Position numbers and translations under genes: made by a program. Below the pieces are notes generated by a model. The model did not search any database, had not been told where the DNA came from, and saw only the letters and a list, made by a program, of their open reading frames with translations. 64,000 bases of DNA, taken from positions 1 through 64,000 of the forward strand of contig JACPVA010000074.1 in assembly GCA_016191995.1 (NCBI GenBank). The letters run 5' to 3'. This stretch comes from Burkholderiales bacterium. GTDB taxonomy: Bacteria > Pseudomonadota > Gammaproteobacteria > Burkholderiales > Burkholderiaceae_C. Numbering within the stretch: the first letter of the stretch is position 1; every line of letters starts with the position of its first letter. Positions 1 to 8,189 of this stretch are shown one piece after another.

Positions 1-344
1 CGAGGGTGCCGTGGCGGCCGCGCGCTGCGGTGCCGGGCGCTGCGGCGCCGGGCGCGGGCGCGCCGGCACCGACGATGGCGGGCGAGGGGGGTTGCGGGCG
101 GGCGGGGCCATGACAGCCCGGGATTGGACCACGTCGGGTCGGGCAGGTCGAAGGCCGCGCGATCCGCGCACAGCGGCTGGTTCGGGTTGTCCGGCAGCAC
201 CAGCCGCCCGCCGGGGCGCAGCCGCTGCAGCAGGGCCCGCACCCGCTCGGTCTGCAGGTCCTGGCCCTGGTCGACGATGCGTCGCCCTCCCGCGATCGCG
301 GCCCCCACGGCGGCGCGCCGCGCGGCATCGCGTCCCGGGCCCAC
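1..344 (-). CDS. Possible partial gene running off the left edge
   Basis: On the minus strand an open frame without stops runs from a GTG near 344 to the window edge. Its first ~75 residues look protein-like (a stretch reading RIVDQGQDL and then RLRPGGRLVLPDNP), after which it becomes Pro/Arg/Ala-rich; another frame of the same stretch also looks like a Pro-Ala linker, so a frameshift or linker is possible. It would be divergent from the gene at 369 with only ~24 bp between starts. I do not recognise the family. Called mainly from residue composition; low certainty. Confidence 0.3.
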   Translation of the reverse strand, partial: MGPGRDAARRAAVGAAIAGGRRIVDQGQDLQTERVRALLQRLRPGGRLVLPDNPNQPLCADRAAFDLPDPTWSNPGLSWPRPPATPLARHRRCRRARARRRSARHRSARPPRHP

Positions 345-356
345 CCCCAGCCGGCG

Positions 357-362
357 CAGAAT
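357..362 (+). promoter_or_regulatory. -10-like hexamer 6 nt before the start codon at 369
   Basis: CAGAAT lies exactly six bases before the ATG at 369, the geometry expected for a leaderless transcript starting at or near the A of the start codon. No convincing -35 was found. One of several such arrangements in this window. Confidence 0.35.
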
Positions 363-368
363 ACCCGC

Positions 369-872
369 ATGCCACCCCCCGCCCCCATCGACCTGCGCCC
401 CGGCGTGCGCGAGCCGGTGGTGCTGCTCATCTCGCGCCGCGAGGTCGAGCAGGCGGACCTGGACTCGGTCCTTTCGCGGCTGAAGCCCTTCCTGGCCACG
501 CGCGAGGACGCGCGGCGCTACCGCGGCCAGATGACGCTGGTGGTCGCCGGCTACCACGACGACCCGCGCGAGCTGGTCGACATCCCCGAGGTGCGCACGC
601 TGCTGCGCCGGCTGGCGGCGCAGTGGCCGTACTGGGCCTACTTCTTCAACCAGGTCGACGACAGCGTCAAGCTGCTGCTGTCCTGCGCCGCCGGCAGCCG
701 CTTCCTGGGCCGCGGCGCGGTGGAGATGGACCCCGTGGCAGTCGGCCACGCGCTGGCGCACGGCTTCGGCGGCATGAACGAGGTGTTCGAGCGCTTCGGC
801 TTCCCGGAAGACGAGCTCGAGCAGGCCAGCCGCGGGCTGGTCGAGCTGATCGAGCAGGCGGGGATGGCCTGA
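369..872 (+). CDS. Conserved hypothetical protein (167 aa)
   Basis: Acidic, soluble protein of 167 residues without signal peptide or membrane segment. It has an N-terminal basic/hydrophobic segment (PVVLLISRREVEQADL), a Trp/Tyr-rich middle (QWPYWAYFFNQVD) and a C-terminal acidic helix. Codon use is typical of the window and the frame is cleaner than those overlapping it, so I regard it as real. The family is not recognised and no function can be given. The ATG is preferred because protein-like sequence starts immediately and a -10-like hexamer sits six bases upstream. Confidence 0.6.
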   Translation: MPPPAPIDLRPGVREPVVLLISRREVEQADLDSVLSRLKPFLATREDARRYRGQMTLVVAGYHDDPRELVDIPEVRTLLRRLAAQWPYWAYFFNQVDDSVKLLLSCAAGSRFLGRGAVEMDPVAVGHALAHGFGGMNEVFERFGFPEDELEQASRGLVELIEQAGMA

Positions 873-952
873 TCGCGTGGCATCGCTTCCCGCGGCCTGG
901 CGGCGCTGCGCGCCCGCCAGCCAAGCCGCGCGGCGCCACGCCGCGAGCCAGC

Positions 953-1555
953 CTACTTGCCGCGGATGCCGAACCAGAGCTGGTCGTAGTAGACGATGCC
1001 GCCGACGCCGCTCGTCGGCTCGCCGAAGCCGACGAAGACCCGGTCGCTGAAGCTGCCGGACCAGTTCGCATAACGCCCGGTGCCGCCGGCGATCATTCCG
1101 TCGCCGCCACCGGCGATCACGACCAGTGCGCCGAGCTCGGGGTACTTCGGCGCCTTCAGCGCGGGGTCGATCGGCGCGCCGCAGGTGCCGTTGGGCCCGG
1201 AGACGATGTGCAGGTTGCCCTGGGCGAGCGCGAAGACGATGAACTCGCTGAAGCACAGCGAGCCGCCGGCGCCGTAGGCGAAGTCCCGGCCCCACACATA
1301 GGCCATGCCCATGGGCTTGCCGTTGCCCGGGTCGTAGACCGGGAACTCGGTCGTCGGGAAGCAGCGCCCGCTGCACCAGTCGGCGAACGCCGACGTCGCC
1401 GGCGGTGCGCTGGCATTGGCCGCCGGGATGCCATCGGCGACGAACTGCAGGTTCTGCGTGGCGGCGGCAGGGCCGGCCCACGCCGTCAGGCCCGCCAGCG
1501 CGGCGGTCGCGAGCGCCATCGAGGCGCGGTGCTGCGAGGAACGGCTTGGACTCAT
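953..1555 (-). CDS. Exported hypothetical protein, possibly a small beta-barrel of allene-oxide-cyclase type
   Basis: 200 residues. An N-terminal signal peptide is clear: basic start, hydrophobic core rich in Ala/Leu, and a likely cleavage after GPAAA around residue 33. The mature part is Gly- and aromatic-rich with four Cys (two in WCSGRCF), as in a disulfide-bonded periplasmic or secreted protein. The segment GGTGRYANWSGSF resembles the strand-turn motif of dirigent/allene oxide cyclase barrels, but that assignment is only a hint. The start is supported by a GGAGA ribosome site just upstream. It stands alone, convergent with the gene at 369. Confidence 0.6.
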   Translation of the reverse strand: MSPSRSSQHRASMALATAALAGLTAWAGPAAATQNLQFVADGIPAANASAPPATSAFADWCSGRCFPTTEFPVYDPGNGKPMGMAYVWGRDFAYGAGGSLCFSEFIVFALAQGNLHIVSGPNGTCGAPIDPALKAPKYPELGALVVIAGGGDGMIAGGTGRYANWSGSFSDRVFVGFGEPTSGVGGIVYYDQLWFGIRGK

Positions 1556-2061
1556 GAGTGTCTCCGGTTGGGCCAGGCAATGCGCACTGGGGTAGTCGCA
1601 GCGCGGCCGCGCTGCGCGAAGCGCTTCTAAACCCCTGCGTCCCGGCGCGTGGGTGGGCGCCTCAATGCCTCGGTCGCCCCCAGGGTCGGGGGCCTCGCGG
1701 CAAACGACCCCGGTGCCCAGGGTGACCGCGCGACGGCAGCCGCCGCCGCATCGACCTGGGCTGAAAGCGGACGCACCCGGGTGGGATGGCCGGCGCGCCG
1801 GGCGGCTACCGTCCGGACGTGGCGAGGTACATCGCCAGCGCGCTGCAGGGCTACCGCGAGCTCGGGCCCGACAAGCGCCAGGCGATCGCGCTGGGGATCG
1901 CGTTCCTCCGCCTCGTGTGCCGATGCATGCCCGGGTCGGCGGCCGAGCCGAAGCGGACGGTTCGCGTCGACGGCCATGGCTTGGGCCGGGTGCGCCACGG
2001 CGGCCAAAACGGCCTCCTCGACCCGCGTCGAAGTGCTACAAGAGGCGCCGCGGAGGGATCC
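1556..2061. other. Intergenic stretch of about 500 bp, no intact gene
   Basis: Between the exported protein and the peptidase. The plus-strand frame that continues into the peptidase gene begins at 1786 and holds a short protein-like piece (ARYIASALQGYRELG) that does not resemble a signal peptide; it may be a gene remnant. Other frames are Arg/Ala/Pro-rich shadows. A ribosome site (GGAGG) near 2052 belongs to the peptidase gene. Confidence 0.4.
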
Positions 2062-4140
2062 ATGAACCTGACGACATCGATCCTGGCACTGGCCCTCTGG
2101 TCGGGTGGCGCGATGGCAAATGCAGCGGACGAAGATCCCTACCTGTGGCTGGAAGTCGTGGAAGGCGCGAAGGCGCTGGGCTGGGTCGGGTCGCGCAACG
2201 CCGAGAGCCGGAAGTCGCTCGAGGCCGACGTCTCGTTCAAGCCCCTGTACGAACGCCTGCTCGCGATCAGGAACAGCGACGCGCGCATTCCCCACATCAC
2301 CAAGATCGGCAGCCGTTACTACAACTTCTGGAAGGACGCTGACCACGTCCGCGGCATCTGGCGCCGGACGACGCTGGACGAGTACCGCAAGGCCGAACCG
2401 GCCTGGGAGACGGTGCTCGACATCGACGCCTTGAACAGGGCCGAGAACGCGAACTGGGTCTGGAAGGGCGCCGAGTGCATCGAGCCCCAGCAGGATCGCT
2501 GCCTGGTTTCACTGTCGCGCGGCGGCGGCGACGCGGTCGAGGTGCGCGAGTTCGACCTGCCGAGCCAGTCCTTCGTCAAGGGCGGCTTCGTGCTGCCGGA
2601 GGCGAAGTCCGAGGCCGGTTGGAAGGACCGCGACACGCTCTACCTCGGCACCGACTTCGGCACCGGCTCGCTGACCGACTCCGGCTACCCGCGCACCGTG
2701 CACGAGTGGAAGCGTGGCACGCCCTGGAAGGACGCGCGCAAGATCTTCGAGGCCCGGCCCGCCGATGTCGTTGCCTACGGCTTCAGCGACTACGCCCAGG
2801 GCGTGCGCCACGACGGCGTGGTGCGTGCCCCGAGCTTCTTCCGCAACGAGACGCAGCTCTTCCGCGGCGGCGAGCTCGTCAAGGTGCCGAAGCCGGACGA
2901 CGCCGAGATCGGCTTCTTCCGCGACTACGCCCTGATCACGCTGCGCAGCGCCTGGAAGCCCGGCCGGCGCATTTTCCCCGCCGGTGCGCTGGTCGCGATC
3001 AGGGTCGACGACCTGTTCGCGGGCAAGGACGGGTTCGAGCTCCTGTTCGAACCCACCGCCAGGCGCTCGCTGGCGGGCTACTCGGCGACCCGCAACGCGG
3101 TGCTGCTGAACATCCTCGACAACGTCCGCAGCCGGCCGGAAGCCATGTCGCGCGAAGGCGGCAACTGGAAGCGCATTGCAGTCCCGGTGCCCGCGAACGC
3201 CGAGGTCAAGCTGGTGGCCGAGGACGCGGAACTGAGCGACGACTACCTCATGACCCTCACCGGCTTCCTGACGCCGACCTCGTTGGCGCGCGCCGCCGTG
3301 CACGGCGAGACGCACGGGGTGCTGAAGCGCCAGCCGGCCTATTTCGAGTCGGAAGGCCTGGTCGTCGAGCAGCACGAGGCGACGTCGAAGGACGGCACCC
3401 GGGTCCCCTACTTCGTCGTGCTGCCGAAGGACCGGGCCCGCGACGGCACGATCCCGACCCTGCTCTACGGCTACGGCGGCTTCGAGGTCTCACTGACGCC
3501 GGCCTACTACGCCAGCGCCGGTGCCGGCTGGCTCGAGCGTGGCGGCGCCTTCGTGCTCGCCAACATCCGCGGCGGCGGCGAGTTCGGCCCGGCCTGGCAC
3601 CAGGCCGCGCTGAAGGCCAACCGCCAGCGCGCCTACGACGACTTCATCGCCATCGCCGAGGACCTGATCGCACGCAGGATCACCTCGCCCAGGCACCTCG
3701 GCATCGAGGGCGGCAGCAATGGCGGGCTGCTGACGGGCGTGATGTACACGCAGCGCCCGGACCTGTGGGGCGCGGTGCTGTGCGCAGTGCCCCTGCTCGA
3801 CATGAAGCGCTACAACAAGCTCCTCGCCGGCGCGAGCTGGATGGGCGAATACGGCAACCCTGACGTGGCCGAGGAATGGGCCTACATCGCCAGGTACTCG
3901 CCTTACCACAATGTCGATGCGGCCAGGGCCTACCCGCCGATCCTGTTCGTCACCTCGACCCGCGACGACCGCGTCCACCCGGGCCACGCGCGCAAGATGG
4001 CGGCGAAGCTGATCGCTCTCGGCAAGGACGTCACCTACTACGAGAACATCGAAGGCGGCCACGACGCTGCCACGAACAACCAGCAGGCGGCATTCATGGA
4101 CGCGATCGGCTACGTGTTCCTGTGGGAGCGGTTGAAATGA
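2062..4140 (+). CDS. Prolyl oligopeptidase family serine peptidase (S9A), exported
   Basis: 692 residues, usual length for prolyl endopeptidases, which cut short peptides after proline. An N-terminal signal peptide (hydrophobic run LALALWSGGAMANA) indicates the periplasm. Residues ~25-400 would form the beta-propeller that gates substrates; the C-terminal ~290 residues are the alpha/beta-hydrolase. The nucleophile is Ser552 in GGSNGGLL, with the acid in TRDDRV (about Asp636) and His667 in EGGHDA, so the triad is complete. The ORF track starts at 1786, but ATG 2062 has a GGAGG site nine bases upstream and begins the signal peptide, so it is preferred. Monocistronic; an incomplete gene copy follows directly. 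Confidence 0.9.
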   Translation: MNLTTSILALALWSGGAMANAADEDPYLWLEVVEGAKALGWVGSRNAESRKSLEADVSFKPLYERLLAIRNSDARIPHITKIGSRYYNFWKDADHVRGIWRRTTLDEYRKAEPAWETVLDIDALNRAENANWVWKGAECIEPQQDRCLVSLSRGGGDAVEVREFDLPSQSFVKGGFVLPEAKSEAGWKDRDTLYLGTDFGTGSLTDSGYPRTVHEWKRGTPWKDARKIFEARPADVVAYGFSDYAQGVRHDGVVRAPSFFRNETQLFRGGELVKVPKPDDAEIGFFRDYALITLRSAWKPGRRIFPAGALVAIRVDDLFAGKDGFELLFEPTARRSLAGYSATRNAVLLNILDNVRSRPEAMSREGGNWKRIAVPVPANAEVKLVAEDAELSDDYLMTLTGFLTPTSLARAAVHGETHGVLKRQPAYFESEGLVVEQHEATSKDGTRVPYFVVLPKDRARDGTIPTLLYGYGGFEVSLTPAYYASAGAGWLERGGAFVLANIRGGGEFGPAWHQAALKANRQRAYDDFIAIAEDLIARRITSPRHLGIEGGSNGGLLTGVMYTQRPDLWGAVLCAVPLLDMKRYNKLLAGASWMGEYGNPDVAEEWAYIARYSPYHNVDAARAYPPILFVTSTRDDRVHPGHARKMAAKLIALGKDVTYYENIEGGHDAATNNQQAAFMDAIGYVFLWERLK

Positions 4141-4160
4141 CCCCGGGCTCCTGATGTCGC

Positions 4161-4653
4161 GCCGCCGGCGCCGCCGCGCGAGCGCATCGCGCTGGCGCTG
4201 CTGGTGGACTGCTCGGGGTCGATGGGCGGCGGCGGCATCGCCTCGGCGCGGCGCGCGCTGCACGGCGTGCTGGACGCGCTGGCGCCGGGCGACGAGGCCA
4301 GCCTGAGCCGCTTCGGCAGCCAGGTGGAGCACGCGCTCGGGCCCGGCCCGTGCAGCGACGACGCGCGCAGCCTGCTGCACCGGGTGGTGGATGCGACCGA
4401 CGCCAGCCTGGGCGGCACCGAGATGGCGGCGGCGCTGCGCGCGGTGTTCGGGCTGTGGCACGCGGGCCGCGCGGGCAGCGACGGCGACGCGCAGGCGCAG
4501 GCCGTGCTGCTGCCGCTCGTACGGGCCGTGGACCCGGCGCAGCGGGAGCTGGCGCGGCGGGTCGTGGAGGGTGTCCTGGGGGGTGGCGTGGATGCAGCGG
4601 ACGACGCGGGATCGGCGCGGGCACGGCGGCCGCGGCGGGCACTGCTGCCTTGA
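4161..4653 (+). pseudogene. Truncated, internally deleted copy of the VIT/vWA gene at 8746-11055
   Basis: Bases 4161-4470 match 9522-9831 almost exactly (constant offset 5361), covering the start of the vWA domain with the MIDAS motif DCSGSMGG. From 4465 onward the match jumps to 10870-11055 (offset 6405). Both donor positions carry GGCCGC, so the junction is a 6-bp microhomology that removed 1044 bp, exactly 348 codons, and the frame stays open to a shared stop. The N-terminal VIT domain, promoter and start codon are missing; an ATG at 4222 or GTG codon 4204 could only make a ~140-residue fragment. Best read as a dead partial duplication. Confidence 0.85.
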
Positions 4654-4781
4654 GGGCACATGGCCTCAGAGAGTCCGAGCGCGATCGCCGTGTGGTGCTG
4701 GCGCGGCCGGCTAGCAGTCATCCGGTCGAGAACGACCCCATCGGTCGGAGTCGACGCAGGCGCCGGCGCCGTGTCGATTCG

Positions 4782-5195
4782 ATGGCAGACTGCCGCATCG
4801 TGGATGCCGCGCCCTGCCCCTTCTGTACCCTTCCCGACACCCGCATCGTCGACCGCGCGGGTCTTGCAGTGAGCGCGAGGGACGCCTACCCGGTGTCGCC
4901 GGGGCACACGTTGATCATCCCGTTGCGGCACGTCGGCTCGTTCTTCGAGCTGGGGGCCGACGAGCGGCAGGCGATGCTCGCGCTGCTGGACCGGGCCAGG
5001 GCCGACCTGAACCGCGAGTACGCACCTGCCGGCTACAACATCGGCATCAACGACGGACCGGCTGCCGGCCAGACGGTGCGGCATGTGCACATGCACCTGA
5101 TACCCCGCTTCCCCGGCGACGTACCGGACCCCCGCGGCGGGGTGCGCTGGGTCATTCCGGGCAAGGCACGCTACTGGCGCGATGGCAGCCGCTGA
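4782..5195 (+). CDS. HIT family hydrolase
   Basis: 137 residues, typical for histidine-triad nucleotide hydrolases, which cleave nucleoside phosphoramidates or dinucleoside polyphosphates. The triad HVHMHLIPR sits near residue 106, preceded by the usual NIGINDG loop. An N-terminal CPFC pair, in FCTLP-type context, is common in the HIT subgroup. The annotated start is the ATG within TTCGATGGC; upstream codons in the longer ORF are Arg-rich and not protein-like. The last 14 bases overlap the HNH nuclease gene, so the two are probably translated together. Confidence 0.85.
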   Translation: MADCRIVDAAPCPFCTLPDTRIVDRAGLAVSARDAYPVSPGHTLIIPLRHVGSFFELGADERQAMLALLDRARADLNREYAPAGYNIGINDGPAAGQTVRHVHMHLIPRFPGDVPDPRGGVRWVIPGKARYWRDGSR

Positions 5196-6201
5196 CGGAC
5201 ACGGGCCCGATCCGGCGCTGCGGTCGTACCAGCAGCGCTTCGCCCGGCTCATCGTCAATGTCCGCCACGGCCGCGCAAGCCCGCACAAGATCTGCATGCT
5301 GCTGGCAGTGCTCGACCTGGCGCGCGCCGGCGCCCTGGTGGACAACCGCGTCGTGTACGCCCCGCCGCTGCTGGAGCGCTACCGGCGCTTCTTCGACGCC
5401 GTGCGCGCGCCGGGCGACCATCCGAGCCCCTGGTTTCCGTTCTTCCACCTCGGCGGCCGATTGCGCGGCGGTGAGGCTAGTTTCTGGCACCTGGAGCCGC
5501 TTCCGGGGCGAGAAGCCGTGCTCCATTCCATGAGCACCGCGCGCAGTGCCGGCGACATCACGGCCAACGTCGCATTCGCCCGCCTCGATCCCGAGTTGCA
5601 TCGACTCGTCCAGGACCCCGCGATCGCTGACGACCTGGTGGCCGCGCTCGGCGGACACTGGTTCGGCCGCGGCCTGGAGGACCTCGGCGCCGTCGTCGAG
5701 CGCAGCGCCCGGGTCAGCCGCTACGAGCGCGAGCTTCGCCTGGGCGCGGCGGCGCCGGCGGCGCGCGAGGCGCCACCCCCTTCGTACGTACGCGACCCGG
5801 CGTTCCGCCGTGTCGTCACCCAGGCCTACGACTACCGCTGCGCGGCCACCGGCGCGCGCATCCTGCTGCCCAGCGGCGAGGCGATGGTGGAAGCGGCCCA
5901 TATCCACCCCTTCGGCGAAGCCGGCGACGACGACCCGCGCAACGGCCTGGCGCTGACGCCGGACATGCACTGGGCGATGGACCGCAACCTGATCGCGCCC
6001 GGGCCGGACTTCCGGTGGCACGTGAGCCCGACGCTGGACCGTCGCATCCCGGACCTGCGGCCCCTGTGCGAACTGGCCGAGCGGCCGCTGCTGCTGCCCG
6101 CCGAGCCGAGGATGTATCCGCGCCAGGAGGTATTGGCGTGGCGCATGGAGCGGCTTCGCGACGCGGACTGGACGGCGTCGGACGCGCGGCCTGTCGGTTG
6201 A
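5182..6201 (+). CDS. HNH endonuclease, possible type IV (modified-DNA) restriction enzyme
   Basis: 339 residues. The C-terminal ~130 residues hold an HNH nuclease core: YRCAATG, then EAAHIHPF, then NGLALTPDMHWAMD, giving the His, Asn and His metal ligands. The N-terminal half contains an Arg/His-Pro-His-Lys helix (RASPHKICMLLAVLD) followed by a Pro-Phe-Phe-His and FWHL segment; this layout recalls the sulfur-binding domain of McrA-type enzymes that cut phosphorothioate DNA, but that is recollection, not proof. No methylase or dnd genes are nearby. It overlaps the HIT gene by 14 bases and lies in an accessory stretch. Confidence 0.75.
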   Translation: MAAADGHGPDPALRSYQQRFARLIVNVRHGRASPHKICMLLAVLDLARAGALVDNRVVYAPPLLERYRRFFDAVRAPGDHPSPWFPFFHLGGRLRGGEASFWHLEPLPGREAVLHSMSTARSAGDITANVAFARLDPELHRLVQDPAIADDLVAALGGHWFGRGLEDLGAVVERSARVSRYERELRLGAAAPAAREAPPPSYVRDPAFRRVVTQAYDYRCAATGARILLPSGEAMVEAAHIHPFGEAGDDDPRNGLALTPDMHWAMDRNLIAPGPDFRWHVSPTLDRRIPDLRPLCELAERPLLLPAEPRMYPRQEVLAWRMERLRDADWTASDARPVG

Positions 6202-6559
6202 ACTGTCGGGACGCCGCCGAGAAGGACGACGAGGCGAGTCGAGGTCCGGGGTCGATCCGGAAGAGAGGAGTCAGCCTCTTGCGGAGAGAACACGTCAGGA
6301 ACACCCCTCTCGTGTGGATCGCGTTCCACGATGGCTCGGGCGCCGTCCGACGGCCGCAAGCCGCTGTGGTCGAGCCCGGTCTTCGCCGCCGGGCTCGATC
6401 TGGCGCATCGCCACCAGCTCGGCTTGCCGACCGGCCTGGTCGTCGGGTTTGTCGGGGCCATGCTCGGGCTGGTCGTGGTGGCGCCGCGCTCCCCGAGACA
6501 GGGTAGCGTGTCGCCGCTGCGGCCCGCGCGTGGTTCTTCCAGATCGCTCGGCCGTGCCG
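6202..6559. other. Intergenic stretch, nothing recognised
   Basis: About 360 bp between the convergent HNH and RES genes. A plus-strand frame at 6331-6579 has a short hydrophobic run (LVVGFVGAMLGLVVV) but no plausible start site or domain; I do not call it a gene. Confidence 0.3.
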
Positions 6560-7168
6560 TCACACCGCGGCGACGTTGAACCGATCGCAGAGCTCATCCA
6601 GTTGCTGCGCGCCGAGCTTCCCCGCGCGCAGCCTGCTCAGCCCGCTGCGCTCGAAGACCGCGTAGGCAAACCCCTTGTTCATCTGGCGCGACACGTAGCG
6701 GATGCCGTCCCAGCGTCGGCTCGCGCCGTGGATGGCCTGCGCCCAGGCCTGGCTCGTCGAGTAGTCGGCGGACGCGCTGATGTCGTTGTTCAGGCCAAGG
6801 GCCTTGAGTGCCGCACCTGTCAGGTCGGCCAGGACGAGCGTCTTGCGCCGATCGCACACGAAGTGAACGACCGAGCGCCCGGTCAGCTCGGCAGCAGGCA
6901 CCTCGTAGCTGCCGCGCACGAAGCGCCCGCACTCGTGGATGACACTCTCCGCAAAGGCCACCTCGATCGTGCTGGCGGTGTAGCAGGTGCCGACCGCGCC
7001 GGCGCGGCCGGGGTCCGGATCGTCGAAGCGGTAGACGCCGGACGACCAGTACGGCTCGGTGGCAGGGTGGCGGCTCAGGCGCACCAGCGATGCCACCTCG
7101 ATCCGGACCGGCCGCAGCAGGTCTTCGAACGATCCGGGTTCAGGCAACCGAAGCGACACGCGCTGCAC
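6560..7168 (-). CDS. RES-domain toxin
   Basis: 202 residues. RES-domain toxins degrade or modify NAD+ and stop growth. The family hallmarks are present in order: an Arg in VYRFDDP, the Gly-x-Cys-Tyr-Thr-Ala segment followed by Glu in TIEVAFAES, and a Ser in the second half. Length is normal for the stand-alone toxin. The gene begins inside the end of the upstream antitoxin gene (29-base overlap in another frame), the usual RES-Xre layout with antitoxin first. No sign of truncation. Confidence 0.8.
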   Translation of the reverse strand: MQRVSLRLPEPGSFEDLLRPVRIEVASLVRLSRHPATEPYWSSGVYRFDDPDPGRAGAVGTCYTASTIEVAFAESVIHECGRFVRGSYEVPAAELTGRSVVHFVCDRRKTLVLADLTGAALKALGLNNDISASADYSTSQAWAQAIHGASRRWDGIRYVSRQMNKGFAYAVFERSGLSRLRAGKLGAQQLDELCDRFNVAAV

Positions 7169-7754
7169 CCCGCTCGCGCGCCCACGCCGCGGCCAGGCGT
7201 TCGACCTTGACCACGGGCGTGCCGGCTTCCAGCGCGGCGGCGACGCTCTGCCCGGCGAGGGCGCCGTGCCCGCGCAGCCAGAAGACCAGCTTCTCGCTCG
7301 GGCCGAGGTCGCCGAGTGCGCGGCAGATGGCGGCCACGGTCTGCCGGTCCATGTCCAGGAACGCCTGCGGGTAGTACAGCCGGTTGCCGATCTTCACGGC
7401 GAAGATCTCACCCCGGTCGGCGGCCGGTGCCAGAGCCTGGCGGGTGAGTCCCCATGCCTGCGCAAGCTGCTCGCCCGGCACGACGAGGCCGTCCCTGACC
7501 CACTGGACGCGCGCGGCCTCGCCGCGAACGGTCGCGCCCGCCAGGCCGCCGGCGGCCTGGGCGCGGGGATCTTGCGCAGCGGCGGCCTCGGTGCCCGCGG
7601 CGCGCGCGCGACCACCTCGCGTCCGTGGCAGATGCAGCCCTTGCGCGCTGACCGCCGAGCGGAGCGTGCCGAGGTCTTCGCTGAGGCGCCCTACGGCAGC
7701 TTCGAGCTGCGCGATCCGGCGAAGCAGGACAGGCGTGCTCAGATCGGTGCTCAT
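7140..7754 (-). CDS. Xre/MbcA/ParS-type antitoxin partner of the RES toxin
   Basis: 204 residues. The N-terminus is a short coiled segment (LRRIAQLEAAVGRL), then an Ala-rich linker, a helix-turn-helix-like segment (LAQAWGLTRQALAPAADRGEI) and a C-terminal toxin-binding region. The latter reads FWLRGHGALAGQSVAAAL, close to the pattern of the MbcA/ParS/Xre antitoxin domain. It would neutralise the RES toxin and repress its own promoter. The start codon ATG 7754 lies six bases after a good -10, so the mRNA is probably leaderless. Confidence 0.7.
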   Translation of the reverse strand: MSTDLSTPVLLRRIAQLEAAVGRLSEDLGTLRSAVSAQGLHLPRTRGGRARAAGTEAAAAQDPRAQAAGGLAGATVRGEAARVQWVRDGLVVPGEQLAQAWGLTRQALAPAADRGEIFAVKIGNRLYYPQAFLDMDRQTVAAICRALGDLGPSEKLVFWLRGHGALAGQSVAAALEAGTPVVKVERLAAAWARERGAARVASVA

Positions 7755-7760
7755 GCGCGC

Positions 7761-7789
7761 ATGTTAAGCAAATAGAGACAACCTGACAA
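7761..7789 (-). promoter_or_regulatory. Promoter of the RES toxin-antitoxin operon
   Basis: Read on the minus strand: TTGTCA (7784-7789), 17-base spacer, TAACAT (7761-7766), then six bases to the ATG at 7754. The -35 matches consensus at five of six positions. Transcription would start at or within a base or two of the start codon. Confidence 0.6.
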
Positions 7790-8155
7790 ATGGGAGGATC
7801 GACGGGGAGAGTTGACGGGACTGCGGGCGATGCCCGGGCGCAACGGCAGCGCCATCACCTGCGCTAGGCCAGTCATTCGGCCGGAGACGAGTGCGGCGCC
7901 CTCACGGCCCCGACCGGACAGGCTCACTCTTTGAGCCACCGACCCCCTACGCTGTCTCCACGGCCGGGCATCGCGCCCGCCGGCACCTACAGGAGACACG
8001 CCTTGGACGACGCCCCACCCGTCACACCTGCGGCAGACCGACGCCCACGCCAGCCTGTCTTCCGTTGCCCGCCGCCCAGCCGCGATCGCTCCCCGCGATC
8101 ACGGCCTGCGCGTGCTTGTCCTGAGCCAGGTCCCATGGTGTCGACTTTACGCCAG
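7790..8155. other. Intergenic stretch between the toxin-antitoxin pair and merR
   Basis: No intact gene. A ribosome-site-like AGGAGA followed by a TTG near 8003 starts a frame that stays open for some 40 codons but is Arg/Pro-rich and unlike any family; it may be the 5' end of a lost gene. Confidence 0.3.
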
Positions 8156-8184
8156 TTGACTGGCCGTATCCAATGTCGTTCAAT
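8156..8184 (+). promoter_or_regulatory. Promoter of the merR-like gene, leaderless geometry
   Basis: TTGACT (8156-8161), 17-base spacer, TTCAAT (8179-8184). The ATG at 8190 follows after only five bases, so the transcript should be leaderless or nearly so. The spacer is normal length, unlike the 19-20 bp of metal-type MerR targets. Confidence 0.6.
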
Positions 8185-8189
8185 GCGAC

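Noticed and set aside
11-1630. 539-aa plus-strand ORF
   Set aside because: Arg/Ala/Gly-rich shadow that runs across two better genes (369-872 and the antisense exported protein); a GC artefact.
6331-6579. 82-aa ORF with a hydrophobic run
   Set aside because: No ribosome site or family; overlaps the end of the RES toxin gene antisense.
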